Part shown: piece by piece, positions 15,199 through 21,971 of the stretch
Layout: each line of letters starts with the position of its first letter
How positions within the stretch are numbered: position 1 is the stretch's first letter
Assembly (NCBI GenBank): GCA_964516325.1
Contig: CAZFAP010000075.1
Coordinates: forward strand, 1-22,038
Source of the DNA: CAZFAP01 sp964516325
Lineage (GTDB): Bacteria > Auribacterota > JABMQX01
Length of the DNA: 22,038 nucleotides
Reading direction: 5' to 3'
Position numbers and translations under genes: made by a program
The notes under the pieces: model-generated
What the model was told of the DNA's origin: nothing
Seen by the model: the letters and a program-made list of their open reading frames with translations, nothing else
Databases searched by the model: none

Positions 15199-15642
15199 TT
15201 ATTCCTTGACGACCCATAACTTCAACGTCGCCTCGACCTCGGAATGGAGGCGGATGTTCACGGAGTAAATGCCGAGGTTCTTTATGGGCGTATCGAGGAT
15301 TATCTTTTTTTTGTCTATGTCGAGACCTTCTTTTCGGAGGGCCTCCGCAACATCGGCGGCTGTGACGGAGCCGAAAAGCTTCTCATCTTCTCCGACCTTC
15401 GCCGAAATGGTGCACGAGAGGCTCCCGATCTTCTCCGCGAGCCTCTTGCACTCATCCAGCTCCGCCTCGGCGCGATGAATCCTTCTTCTCTGAAGGCTTT
15501 TCTGTACGTCGGCGACCCCCCGGTTCGCCCGGATCGCCATCTTCCTCGGGATCAGGTAGTTTCGCGCGTAGCCGTCCGCGACCTTTACCCTGTCTCCCTC
15601 TTTGCCTATATTTTGGACGTCTTTCAGCAAGAGAACTTCCAT
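15199..15642 (-). CDS. rplI: 50S ribosomal protein bL9
   Basis: bL9 is a two-domain large-subunit protein near L1. The N-terminal domain is clear (MEVLLLKDVQNIGKEGDRVK then YARNYLIPRKMA), joined by a long charged helix (RRRIHRAEAELDECKRLAEK) to the C-terminal domain (GSVTAADVAEAL, LDTPIKNLGIY, HSEVEATLKLWV). The length of 147 residues is usual. AGGAAAA precedes the ATG. It sits 46 bases after rpsR and 102 bases before dnaB. Confidence 0.97.
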   Translation of the reverse strand: MEVLLLKDVQNIGKEGDRVKVADGYARNYLIPRKMAIRANRGVADVQKSLQRRRIHRAEAELDECKRLAEKIGSLSCTISAKVGEDEKLFGSVTAADVAEALRKEGLDIDKKKIILDTPIKNLGIYSVNIRLHSEVEATLKLWVVKE

Positions 15643-15688
15643 TTTCTCTGTTTTCCTATTTCAGACGAAATCTCGGTGCGCCGCTCCC

Positions 15689-15955
15689 TCACTCCACCAC
15701 GTACGGAAGAAGGGCCAAGTACCTCGCCCTCTTAATCGCCATGGCAAGTTGTCTCTGGTGCTTGGCGCAATTCGCCGAGGTCCTCCTTGGATAAATCCTT
15801 GCCCGGTCCGTCAGGAACTTTCGCAGGACGGACACGTCCTTGTAGTCAATCTCCTGCACCTTGTCCACGCAGAACCGGCAAGCCTTGTCCCTGCGAGCGG
15901 CAAGAAGCTTCGCCCTCTTCTTTTTCATCCGGGTCGTTGTCTCTCGAAACCTCAT
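15689..15955 (-). CDS. rpsR: 30S ribosomal protein bS18 (Cys-rich form)
   Basis: bS18 binds bS6 on the small-subunit platform and is the target of RimI. The core CRFC, IDYKDVSVLRKFL, PRR and the C-terminal AIKRARYLALLPY are diagnostic. Cys26-x2-Cys29 and Cys63-x2-His66 fit a metal-binding (C+) version of the protein; this is inferred from spacing. ATG at 15953-15955 is preceded by GAGAGGTG. A GTG nine bases upstream (15962-15964) would add three residues. A Lys/Arg-rich N-terminus (MKKKRAKLLAARR) contacts RNA in the family. Confidence 0.95.
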   Translation of the reverse strand: MRFRETTTRMKKKRAKLLAARRDKACRFCVDKVQEIDYKDVSVLRKFLTDRARIYPRRTSANCAKHQRQLAMAIKRARYLALLPYVVE

Positions 15956-15989
15956 TTCGTTCACCTCTCAACCTGTTTCGGTTTCTTTT

Positions 15990-16421
15990 TCAAAAAGGAA
16001 TCTCGTCCTCTCCCTCATGCGGCGGAGGATTCGCCTCCGGGGATGTTGCCGCCTCTGGCTCCTCGGTAGGAGGCGGCTTTGGCCCTTTGCCTCTCCAGTC
16101 GAGGATTTGCACCCGGTCGGCCACGACTCGGTGTTTCCATCTTTTTTCGCCCTGGGCACCTTCCCAGCTTTCGAGCCGCAGCCTTCCCTCCACGAATACC
16201 AGCGATCCCTTCGTCAGAAATTGGTGGCAGATTTCCGCCTGTTTTCGCCACGCCACAATGTCCACAAAACAGGTCTCGGTCCGCTTCTCCCCATCTCTGT
16301 CGGTGTATTCCCGGTTGATCGCCATTCCGAAATCCGCCACGGCGGTGCCATTCGGAATGTACCGCAGCTCCGGGTCCCTGGTTAGGTTCCCGATGAGTAG
16401 GACCTTATTCAGCGATGCCAT
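15990..16421 (-). CDS. ssb: Single-stranded DNA-binding protein SSB
   Basis: The 143-residue protein has the OB-fold of SSB: LNKVLLIGNLTRDPELRY, VADFGMAINREY, TCFVDIVAWRKQAE, KGSLVFVEGRLRLESWE. A Pro/Glu-rich linker leads to the acidic tip DEIPF, the docking site for replication and repair partners in this family. The start ATG at 16419-16421 uses GAGGAG, which lies right at the end of rpsF; only three bases separate the rpsF stop from the ssb start, so coupled translation is likely. Confidence 0.97.
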   Translation of the reverse strand: MASLNKVLLIGNLTRDPELRYIPNGTAVADFGMAINREYTDRDGEKRTETCFVDIVAWRKQAEICHQFLTKGSLVFVEGRLRLESWEGAQGEKRWKHRVVADRVQILDWRGKGPKPPPTEEPEAATSPEANPPPHEGEDEIPF

Positions 16422-16424
16422 GTC

Positions 16425-16769
16425 TTACTCCTCTTTTGCTGGGTTTTCGGCCCCCTTCCTGTTTGCCAATTCAAGCTGGCTCTTCCTCCTCCTCAACATG
16501 AGAAATCGCAAAATGGACTCGTTCAGCCGATAGCCCGCCTTCAGCTCCGAAATTTGGGCTGGCGCAAGCCGGAAGTAAAGCAGAACGTAGAACCCGTCCT
16601 TCATCTTCTTAATGGGGTAGGCAAGGCGCTTCTTGCCCAGGTGCTGCACGTCAACGATCGCTCCGCCTTTCCCGACGATCTCCGACTTCAAGCGCTCCGT
16701 CGCGGCTTCCACCTCCTGCTCGCTTCGAGTCGGGTCCACTATGTACATTGCCTCGTATAAGTTCACCAT
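16425..16769 (-). CDS. rpsF: 30S ribosomal protein bS6
   Basis: bS6 pairs with bS18 on the 30S platform. The protein shows YEAMYIVDPTRSEQEVE, the GKKRLAYPIKKMKDGFYVLL core and a ferredoxin-like fold length. The C-terminal tail (RRRKSQLELANRKGAENPAK) is charged. At 114 residues it is slightly longer than minimal bS6. The ATG at 16767-16769 has only a weak ribosome site. Its stop overlaps the region holding the ssb ribosome site. Confidence 0.96.
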   Translation of the reverse strand: MVNLYEAMYIVDPTRSEQEVEAATERLKSEIVGKGGAIVDVQHLGKKRLAYPIKKMKDGFYVLLYFRLAPAQISELKAGYRLNESILRFLMLRRRKSQLELANRKGAENPAKEE

Positions 16770-16833
16770 GTGCTTTCGACTGTCCTGACTCTGTTCTTCT
16801 CCTCTGAGTTCTTCGTTCCTATTCTACAAACCC

Positions 16834-17427
16834 TCATTTCAGGTCACGCGCCTGATTGTACGTATTCATCGCGCTGGCGACTCCTTCGGTGATGACCACT
16901 TCTACTGCGTCCACTGCGCGCTCAATCGCCGCGCTCATGACTGCTTTTTGCTCTTCCTCAAACTCCGCGAGCACAAAGCCGGTCAGCGGCCCCTCCTCCA
17001 CCCTGCCGATCCCGACTCTGAGCCTCGGGAAATCCATCGTCCCAAGGTAGCCGATCACCGATCTGAGTCCCTTGTGCCCGCCGTCGCTGCCCTTGCTTCG
17101 TATCCTCAGCCGGCCGAGCGGGAGATTCACGTCGTCCAATATCACAAGGACATTCTGGGGGTGAACTCCGTAAAACCCCACCGCCACCGCCACCGCCTCC
17201 CCGCTGCGGTTCATGAATGTCGTCGGAATGACGGCAACTACCGTCTTCCCGCCTGCTTCGCCCACGCCAGCCAGGCATTGCAGCTTCCTCTTGCGGCGAA
17301 GGCGAATGGAATGGCGCTCCGAGAACCTCTTTGCCACCGCGAACCCGACGTTGTGCCGGCTCTGCTCGTACTCCCTTCCCGGATTGCCCAACCCGACTAC
17401 CATGAAGATGCCGTTTGTTTCCGCCAC
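16834..17427 (-). CDS. pth: Peptidyl-tRNA hydrolase Pth
   Basis: Pth releases peptides from dropped-off peptidyl-tRNA. Motifs are VGLGNPGREYEQSRHNVGF (Asn15, catalytic His25), PTTFMNRSG (Asn73), VILDDVNLPLG (catalytic Asp region) and GSDGGHKGLRSVI. The position equal to E. coli Asn114 is Lys119 here, which I note but do not read as inactivating. The start is GTG at 17425-17427 with a weak GGGAAAC ribosome site; ATG at Met9 would leave only one residue before VGLGNPG. It sits between rplY and rpsF, a common order that keeps translation-quality genes together. Confidence 0.95.
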   Translation of the reverse strand: MAETNGIFMVVGLGNPGREYEQSRHNVGFAVAKRFSERHSIRLRRKRKLQCLAGVGEAGGKTVVAVIPTTFMNRSGEAVAVAVGFYGVHPQNVLVILDDVNLPLGRLRIRSKGSDGGHKGLRSVIGYLGTMDFPRLRVGIGRVEEGPLTGFVLAEFEEEQKAVMSAAIERAVDAVEVVITEGVASAMNTYNQARDLK

Positions 17428-17515
17428 GTTTCCCGAAGAATTCGCTTTTGCCCCCTCCCCTCGGGCAGCTTCAACTCACCACGTTTCCACCTGCCGGGCA
17501 GGACAAAGCCGGTTG

Positions 17516-18208
17516 CTACTCCTTCTTTTTCTCTTTTCCCCCCTCTTCTTCCTCTTCTTCCGCCTTCTTCTCGGTGATTACCTCGGGCTCCGCAATCTCT
17601 TCTTCCTTCGCCGGCGCCTCCGCCTCCGCAATGACTCGAGGAACCAGAACCGACACCAAGCTGAGGTCGGGGTCGTGCAGTATCTCAACTCCCGCCCCCA
17701 GCGCAATGTCCCTGACGCGAACGGACGCTCCGAGCGCTAAGTTGCTGATGTCAATCCTTATTTCCTCGGGGAGGTCTTTCGCCATGCACGCCACGTCGAG
17801 CTCCCGCAGAGCGTGCTCCAGGACGCCGCCCCCACTCACTCCCGGACAATCTCCCACCGTGAACACGGGTATGCGCGCATGAATCTTCTCCATCATGGAA
17901 ACTTGATGGAAATCAATGTGCACAACGTTCCCCTTGATCGGGTCGCGTTGGATTTCCGTGATGAGCGTCGGGCGCGGGCTGTCTTCGCCTCGCTCCTCGA
18001 TTTCCAGCGTTACAATTCGGCTTTCCAGTGAACCCGCAGTGGCGCCGTGCATCAGGGCATGAACGTCCCCTGCCTTCATCTCAATCGGAATCGGCTCGAT
18101 CCCTCTTCCATAGACGATGCCCGGCACCTTGCCCTCTGCCCTCAGCCTTTTAGCTACTCCTTTTCCACCCGGTTTTCTCGTGCGTGCTTTGACTTTGATC
18201 TCTGCCAT
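17516..18208 (-). CDS. rplY: 50S ribosomal protein bL25 (Ctc form)
   Basis: bL25/Ctc binds 5S rRNA. The N-terminal domain shows RTRKPGGKGVAKRLRAEGKV, PGIVYGRG and LITEIQRDPIKGNVVHIDFH. The C-terminal TL5-type domain follows (LPEEIRIDISNLALGASVRV, LSLVSVLVPR), making this the long 230-residue form. The tail is highly acidic and Lys/Glu-rich (after about residue 200), as often seen in long forms. GGAAGGTAAGAG precedes the ATG. It lies 71 bases after prs, the usual pairing. Confidence 0.95.
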   Translation of the reverse strand: MAEIKVKARTRKPGGKGVAKRLRAEGKVPGIVYGRGIEPIPIEMKAGDVHALMHGATAGSLESRIVTLEIEERGEDSPRPTLITEIQRDPIKGNVVHIDFHQVSMMEKIHARIPVFTVGDCPGVSGGGVLEHALRELDVACMAKDLPEEIRIDISNLALGASVRVRDIALGAGVEILHDPDLSLVSVLVPRVIAEAEAPAKEEEIAEPEVITEKKAEEEEEEGGKEKKKE

Positions 18209-18279
18209 CTCTTACCTTCCTCGACTGCATTTCTGGCCAGCGCCAGACTTACATTCGGCGTTTTCAGCTCCGCCATCTT

Positions 18280-19221
18280 TCACGAAAAGAGCGAGCTGAC
18301 CGATTCATCGTTGTGGATGCATGTAATCGCTCTGCCCAAAAGTCCCGCAACGCTCAAGACCGTCAGCTCGAAGTTGGAATCGTTGACTTGAATCCTGACG
18401 CTGTCCGTTGTCACCAGCTTCTTGATAGGAGAATTTTTTATTCGCTCGACGGCCTGCCCCATGAGAATCCCGTGCACCACGAACGCCCAGATTTCCTTTG
18501 CGCCAAACTCGCGAAGCATCCTCGCGGCTTCGGTCAGCGTCCCCGCCGTGGTCACAATATCATCCACGAGGATGACATTTCTTCCTTTCACGTCGCCGAT
18601 GACCGTCGTCGCCTCCACCTCATATTCCCCCACGCGGCGTTTGTCAACCGTCGCCAGGGGAAGATCGAGTTTTGTCGAATAGAGGCTCGCGAGCTTCATG
18701 GCGCCCACGTCCGGCGACACAATCACCGGGTTGTCCAGCTCAATGTTCTTGACGTATTCCTGGAATACCGGAAATGCGTTCAGGTTGTCCACAGGGATGT
18801 CAAAGAAGCCCTGAATCTGACCCGCGTGCAGGTCAATGGTCAACAACCGGTCCGTACCCGCCGCAGTCAACAGGTTCGCGACGAGCTTCGCGGAAATCGG
18901 CACCCGCGGCTGGTCTTTCCGGTCCTGCCTCGAATATCCGTAGCACGGCACGACCGCCGTCACCCGCCACGCCGAGGCGCGTTTCAACGCGTCAATCAGC
19001 AGCAGCAACTCCATCAGGCTCTCGTTCGGATTCGGGACCGTCGGCTGAATCACGAACACGTCCCGCCCCCGCACGTTCTCCAGAATCCTCAGACGGATTT
19101 CCCCGTCGGGAAACCTCGAAAGCACCAGCTTCCCTAACGGGACTCCAATGCTCTCGCTGATTTTCTGGCTCAGTTGCGGATTGGCGTTGCCCGCGAAGAC
19201 CTTTATCTCCGCGCCGTGCAT
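18280..19221 (-). CDS. prs: Ribose-phosphate pyrophosphokinase (PRPP synthase)
   Basis: Prs makes PRPP from ribose 5-phosphate and ATP for nucleotide, His and Trp synthesis. At 313 residues it matches class I enzymes (E. coli 315). Motifs are FAGNANPQLSQKI, FPDGEI, CYGYSRQDRKD (ATP site), TIDLHAGQIQGFFDIPVDNL (His132) and the PRPP loop VDDIVTTAGT (219-228). The loop has Thr where many enzymes have Asp (DDxxDTxGT). ATG at 19219-19221 is chosen for GGAAGGAGGGCAC upstream; the frame is open to 19308 without support. Transcription probably comes from the tRNA-Gln promoter upstream, since no other is evident. Confidence 0.96.
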   Translation of the reverse strand: MHGAEIKVFAGNANPQLSQKISESIGVPLGKLVLSRFPDGEIRLRILENVRGRDVFVIQPTVPNPNESLMELLLLIDALKRASAWRVTAVVPCYGYSRQDRKDQPRVPISAKLVANLLTAAGTDRLLTIDLHAGQIQGFFDIPVDNLNAFPVFQEYVKNIELDNPVIVSPDVGAMKLASLYSTKLDLPLATVDKRRVGEYEVEATTVIGDVKGRNVILVDDIVTTAGTLTEAARMLREFGAKEIWAFVVHGILMGQAVERIKNSPIKKLVTTDSVRIQVNDSNFELTVLSVAGLLGRAITCIHNDESVSSLFS

Positions 19222-19247
19222 GTGCCCTCCTTCCATTTCGACCTGAG

Positions 19248-19276
19248 AAAAAAACGACCCGCTCCACAGATGGAGC
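19248..19276 (-). promoter_or_regulatory. Leader hairpin and T run just before prs
   Basis: On the minus strand GCTCCA-TCTG-TGGAGC (19261-19276) is followed by GGGTCG and then seven T (19248-19254), 26 bases before the prs start. The six-base gap between stem and T run weakens it as a terminator. If it works, it would act as an attenuator, because no promoter fits between it and prs. Confidence 0.35.
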
Positions 19277-19318
19277 ATACCCTTGGGACACTCAGTGCTG
19301 TCGTTCATACGTTCGACT

Positions 19319-19495
19319 ACGTATTCTTGGACAGAATTACAGGATGAACCGCATCCGCCTAATCGTTCCTCTTCGCAATCCTGTACCCCGCCTTAGGCGG
19401 GGTCATCCTGCCAAAGAGAGGGCCCCCGCCTTTGGCGGGGTTATCCCGTCAAGAAAACCTCCTGATGACGTTCAATACGCCACCGGATTTATGAA
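19319..19495 (+). repeat. Dispersed mosaic repeat, copy 2 (two tight hairpins)
   Basis: On the plus strand the order is ACGTATT, TACAGGATGAACCG, GTACCCCGCC-TTA-GGCGGGGT (hairpin 19384-19403), then a second hairpin CCCCGCC-TTT-GGCGGGG (19424-19440), then GGATTTATGAA (19485-19495). It matches copy 1 at 9651-9760 (opposite strand) but has an extra segment of about 50 bases that includes the second hairpin. An open frame from 19344 is a translation of the repeat. Confidence 0.7.
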
Positions 19496-19526
19496 CGGGT
19501 GCACCTGGTGCAGGAATTATGGTCCG

Positions 19527-19598
19527 CTGGGGCGGTAGGATTCGAACCTACGTGTCCGAGGACCAAAACCTCGTGCCTTACCACTTGGCCACGCCCCA
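19527..19598 (-). tRNA. tRNA-Gln (anticodon TTG)
   Basis: The reverse complement folds as a 72-base cloverleaf. The acceptor TGGGGCG pairs with CGCCCCA, with discriminator G. The D arm is TGGCCAAGTGGTAAGGCA, the anticodon stem CGAGG/CCTCG closes a TTTTGGT loop (anticodon TTG at 19564-19566), and the T arm GTAGG-TTCGAAT-CCTAC is canonical. CCA is not encoded. It is driven by a promoter at 19671-19700. Confidence 0.96.
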
Positions 19599-19623
19599 GT
19601 CTCTTGACCGGGCGCCCCCTCAG

Positions 19624-19637
19624 GAACGCATGCGTTC
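19624..19637. promoter_or_regulatory. 14-base perfect palindrome in the tRNA-Gln leader
   Basis: GAACGCATGCGTTC is fully self-complementary and lies between the -10 box (19671-19676) and the tRNA 5' end (19598). A protein-binding operator is possible; no factor is known. Confidence 0.3.
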
Positions 19638-19670
19638 ACATCGCTTTCTGAGAAATCCAAACCTCCCTAC

Positions 19671-19700
19671 TATATAGACGTTCCCTCCAAACCCAGTCAA
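19671..19700 (-). promoter_or_regulatory. Sigma70-like promoter for tRNA-Gln (and possibly prs onward)
   Basis: On the minus strand TTGACT (19695-19700), an 18-base spacer and TATATA (19671-19676) precede the tRNA by about 70 bases. A T tract (TTTTTTTA) lies immediately before the -35 box, as in the two promoters at 2196-2315. Confidence 0.7.
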
Positions 19701-20067
19701 TAAAAAAATCCCCAGGGGAGTAATTCCTCAGTCTTGGGGGAGAACGAAGGGTCGGCGCCGGAGCCGGGTCAGAAGGAAAGTGGCGCCACGCCTTTGGCGT
19801 GGCCCGTGGAGAATCATGGGCAAGATGCCATGCCACAACAAAACCTCCACTTCTGCCGTGCGGGGCGGTGCCCCCACCGCCGGAAAGTGGGGCATCACCC
19901 AGCAGAGGTAAGGGGTAGGGTGTGGGGTCTGGGCACGGGGTTATGGAGGCCTCCGGGACACTCGTCCCGCTGCCAGCGGGATCGCGGGGGCCTCTCGCCC
20001 ACGTTCCCCTAATCGGAGGACACGGCGTCCCCCGTGCTTTCCGCCGACAAATGCGACCGCGACGTGA
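19701..20067. other. Non-coding, GC-rich stretch with two tight hairpins
   Basis: No credible gene. Hairpins GCCACGCC-TTT-GGCGTGGC (19785-19803) and TCCCGCT-GCC-AGCGGGA (19965-19981) share the short-stem, three-base-loop plan of the other palindromes here but have different stem sequences. Confidence 0.5.
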
Positions 20068-20304
20068 CTACCGTGGATTCTCCAGGGTCCGGTAGAACCG
20101 GCGGGGGATGAGGATGGGAGGCGTGCCGGTCAAAGAGCCGTCATCGGTCCAGGAAGTGGTTGTGTTGCCGGCGGAGGGGACGTTGTCATCCGCGATATGC
20201 CAAGTGAAGAGGTCCTCCGAGTAAAGGATCGAGTAGGTTGTGCCGGGCAGTGAGCTCCACGTCAGGGTCGTCTGCTGCTCGCCGGGACCTGTTTTTGTGT
20301 TGGT
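20068..20304 (-). pseudogene. 3' remnant of a secreted-protein gene
   Basis: In the minus frame ending at TAG (20068-20070) about 78 codons are open after an in-frame TGA at 20305-20307. The translation includes LTWSSLPGTTYSILYSEDLF, SAGNTTTSWTDDGSLTGTPP and a final RRFYRTLENPR. I recognise this pattern as the C-terminal end of large secreted or surface beta-sandwich proteins in PVC-type and myxobacterial genomes; this is recall and not a search result. There is no start codon with a ribosome site. The open part ends close to the IS3 remnant, which suggests the gene was truncated by insertion or deletion. Confidence 0.6.
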
Positions 20305-20335
20305 TCATCGGGAATTGGGCGCCTCCCCTTCACGT

Positions 20336-21007
20336 TTAAGCTACTCCCGGGGGCCCGGGAGCGTTGAGCTTTGTTAGGCATGGGGGAGGCTGTGGATATG
20401 CGGTCGAAGAGGGGTGGGGGAGTTGAGGGACTCCCCCGGACGGACATCCGTCGCCACCCAGTTGGTTATCCCTGGCGGGTTGCGCTCCGGCAGAGCCCGC
20501 GTCCGTTTCAGCAGCTGACCTCAGTATTCCCAACCGTTCCCAGTTTGTCAACCACGGCTTCAGGGGGTCTCTTTGCTGCCTACGCTGTTGCCGACGCTGG
20601 GCAGCTCGCCTCTCCCTGGCCGCGGCAAGCTTGGCGTCTCGCTCAGCGAAGATCGTCTCCGCTCGTCCTTCGAGTTTGTCCTTTGGGGCGATGTACCCGA
20701 TGGCGCTGTGCAGACGCGTCGCGTTGTACTCCTCGACGAAACGAGCCACCACCCGCCTGGCCTCCTCCAGCGAAAGCTTCGCCTGAAGAGCCGACACCTT
20801 GTTCTCCAGTTTTCGCGTCCGCCCGTTCTCTCGTCGCTCCAAGGCCGCCGTCCCGTTTTCAAAGAGCATCTTTTGCCAGCGGTAGATCACCGTCGGGTTC
20901 AGCCCGTACTCGTCGCACTGCTCCGAAAGGGGCACTTTCTCCACCCAATGGCGCCGAAGAATCTTGACTTTGTCCTCCGGTGAAAGCTTCCTCCGCTTCT
21001 CTTCCAT
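20336..21007 (-). pseudogene. IS3-family transposase with catalytic core deleted
   Basis: The frame joins two separate parts of an IS3 element. Residues 1-78 are OrfA: a helix-turn-helix (KLSPEDKVKILRRHWVEKVP, CDEYGLNPTVIYRWQKMLFE) and a leucine-zipper-like segment (LENKVSALQAKL). From residue 79 the sequence is the very end of OrfB (EEARRVVARFVEEYNATRLH, SAIGYIAPKDKL, then an Arg-rich tail). The whole DDE integrase core between them is absent, so the junction is near 20773. Residues past about 147 (WLTNWERLGIL onward) probably read out of the element. AAAGGAGGAAATGTC precedes the ATG. A possible left end is TTGGACATTTCCGAGTTGGC (minus strand, about 21041-21060); I did not find its partner. 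The product cannot transpose DNA on its own. Confidence 0.82.
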
Positions 21008-21079
21008 GACATTTCCTCCTTTCTGGCCCTATGCTAACAGCCAACTCGGAAATGTCCAATTCCGTCCGAAGCAGAAGAG

Positions 21080-21168
21080 TGCGCGGGCTCAATTGGATTT
21101 GGGCTCCTTATTCCACGGGTTGACACCCGTGGCAAGCCTGTTTCATCCCCTGCGGGGATTCACTAAAT
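21080..21168 (+). repeat. REP-like repeat unit, copy 1
   Basis: The unit runs from GCGCGGGCTCA through the palindrome CCACGGGT-TGAC-ACCCGTGG (21113-21132) and the hairpin ATCCCC-TGC-GGGGAT (21145-21159) to TTCACTAAAT. It is one of three copies near the Y1 transposase. Confidence 0.8.
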
Positions 21169-21196
21169 GGCGCATCGCCCGGTCCTCGTACCGCCG

Positions 21197-21289
21197 CCTG
21201 CGCGGGCTCAACGGAACTTCCGCCCCTGATTCCACGGGTTAGCACCCGTGGCTACTTTCTGTTTCATCCCCTGCGGGGATTCACTAAAT
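21197..21289 (+). repeat. REP-like repeat unit, copy 2
   Basis: The order is the same as copy 1: GCGCGGGCTCA, GGAACTTCCGCCCCTGATT, palindrome CCACGGGT-TAGC-ACCCGTGG (21232-21251), GCTACTTTCTGTTTC, hairpin ATCCCC-TGC-GGGGAT (21266-21280), TTCACTAAAT. It starts 117 bases after copy 1. Confidence 0.8.
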
Positions 21290-21305
21290 CGCGTGGCGAA
21301 TGGGC

Positions 21306-21457
21306 CGCCATTGCCCTCGCCACGGGCAGAACGCCGGGTTCCTCCGCTCAGCCGCCGCAGGGGCGCCATTTCCCTCGCCACGGGCAGAACGCCGGGTTCC
21401 TTGGCTCAGCCCCCGCAGGGGGCGCCATTCCCCTCGCCACGGGCGTCAGCCCGGGGA
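21306..21457 (+). repeat. Three tandem GC-rich repeats, period 58-59
   Basis: Units begin CGCCATT at 21306, 21364 and 21423, each followed by CCCTCGCCACGGGC. The first two continue AGAACGCCGGGTTCC, then GCTCAGCC and CCGCAGGGG; the third diverges (GTCAGCCCGGGGA). They lie between the REP-like copies and the 3' end of the Y1 transposase gene. Confidence 0.75.
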
Positions 21458-21504
21458 TACCAAGGAAAAAAACCAACCCCAAGCCTCCGCAGGTGGCGGC
21501 ACAT

Positions 21505-21957
21505 TCAATCGAGGTAGTGCGCCTGATCGAATTCGATTCCGTGTTTCTCCAGCAACAGCCGCAACTCATCGGCAAAGGGCATGCTCCGGTGGTGCACCTC
21601 CTGATTCTCGATGTACGCTACGACATCAGCGACGACCGACTCGCTCACTGAGAACACGGCGAAACCCTTCTGCCACTCGAAGTCCCGAAGCTGCGTAAAT
21701 GTCTCGTGAATCCACCTGGACGAGTTGGCTTTGAGTTTTTTCGCTATGTCGGACGGGGAATGTGACGGCTTCACCTTGATCAGCAGGTGTACATGGTCGT
21801 CAATTGCGCCGACCTTCAGAACGTGCGCTTCCACATTCCGGGCAGTGCCGCAAAGATAGGCGAAGAGCTTCTCGCGCATGGCCTTGTAGAGAGAGTTTCG
21901 CCGCCCCTTCGTGCTGAACACCACATGCAGGAGAATTTTCGAGAAGGTATGACCCAC
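21505..21957 (-). CDS. Y1 transposase, REP-associated (RAYT) / IS200-like
   Basis: This 150-residue single-domain HUH endonuclease has the HUH motif in AIDDHVHLLIKV and the nucleophile Tyr in VVAYIENQEVHHR. Other family signatures are FSKILLHVVFSTKGRR, KANSSRWIHE, FEWQKGFAVFSVS and the C-terminal EFDQAHYLD. Family knowledge: such proteins cut and join single-stranded DNA at short hairpins, and RAYT members are tied to dispersed REP palindromes. I chose GTG at 21955-21957, where the homologous N-terminus begins; the frame is open further, to the window edge, but that part translates the REP-like repeat. All motifs are present, so it may be active. REP-like units flank it on both sides. Confidence 0.88.
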   Translation of the reverse strand: MGHTFSKILLHVVFSTKGRRNSLYKAMREKLFAYLCGTARNVEAHVLKVGAIDDHVHLLIKVKPSHSPSDIAKKLKANSSRWIHETFTQLRDFEWQKGFAVFSVSESVVADVVAYIENQEVHHRSMPFADELRLLLEKHGIEFDQAHYLD

Positions 21958-21971
21958 TGTGTGTCGTCCCC

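Noticed and set aside
19734..20012. A 92-codon plus-strand frame
   Set aside because: It runs through two hairpin repeats, lacks a ribosome site and has no protein-like features.
21080..21460. A CRISPR array
   Set aside because: Repeats are long, few, unevenly spaced and strongly palindromic, with no regular spacers and no cas genes nearby.
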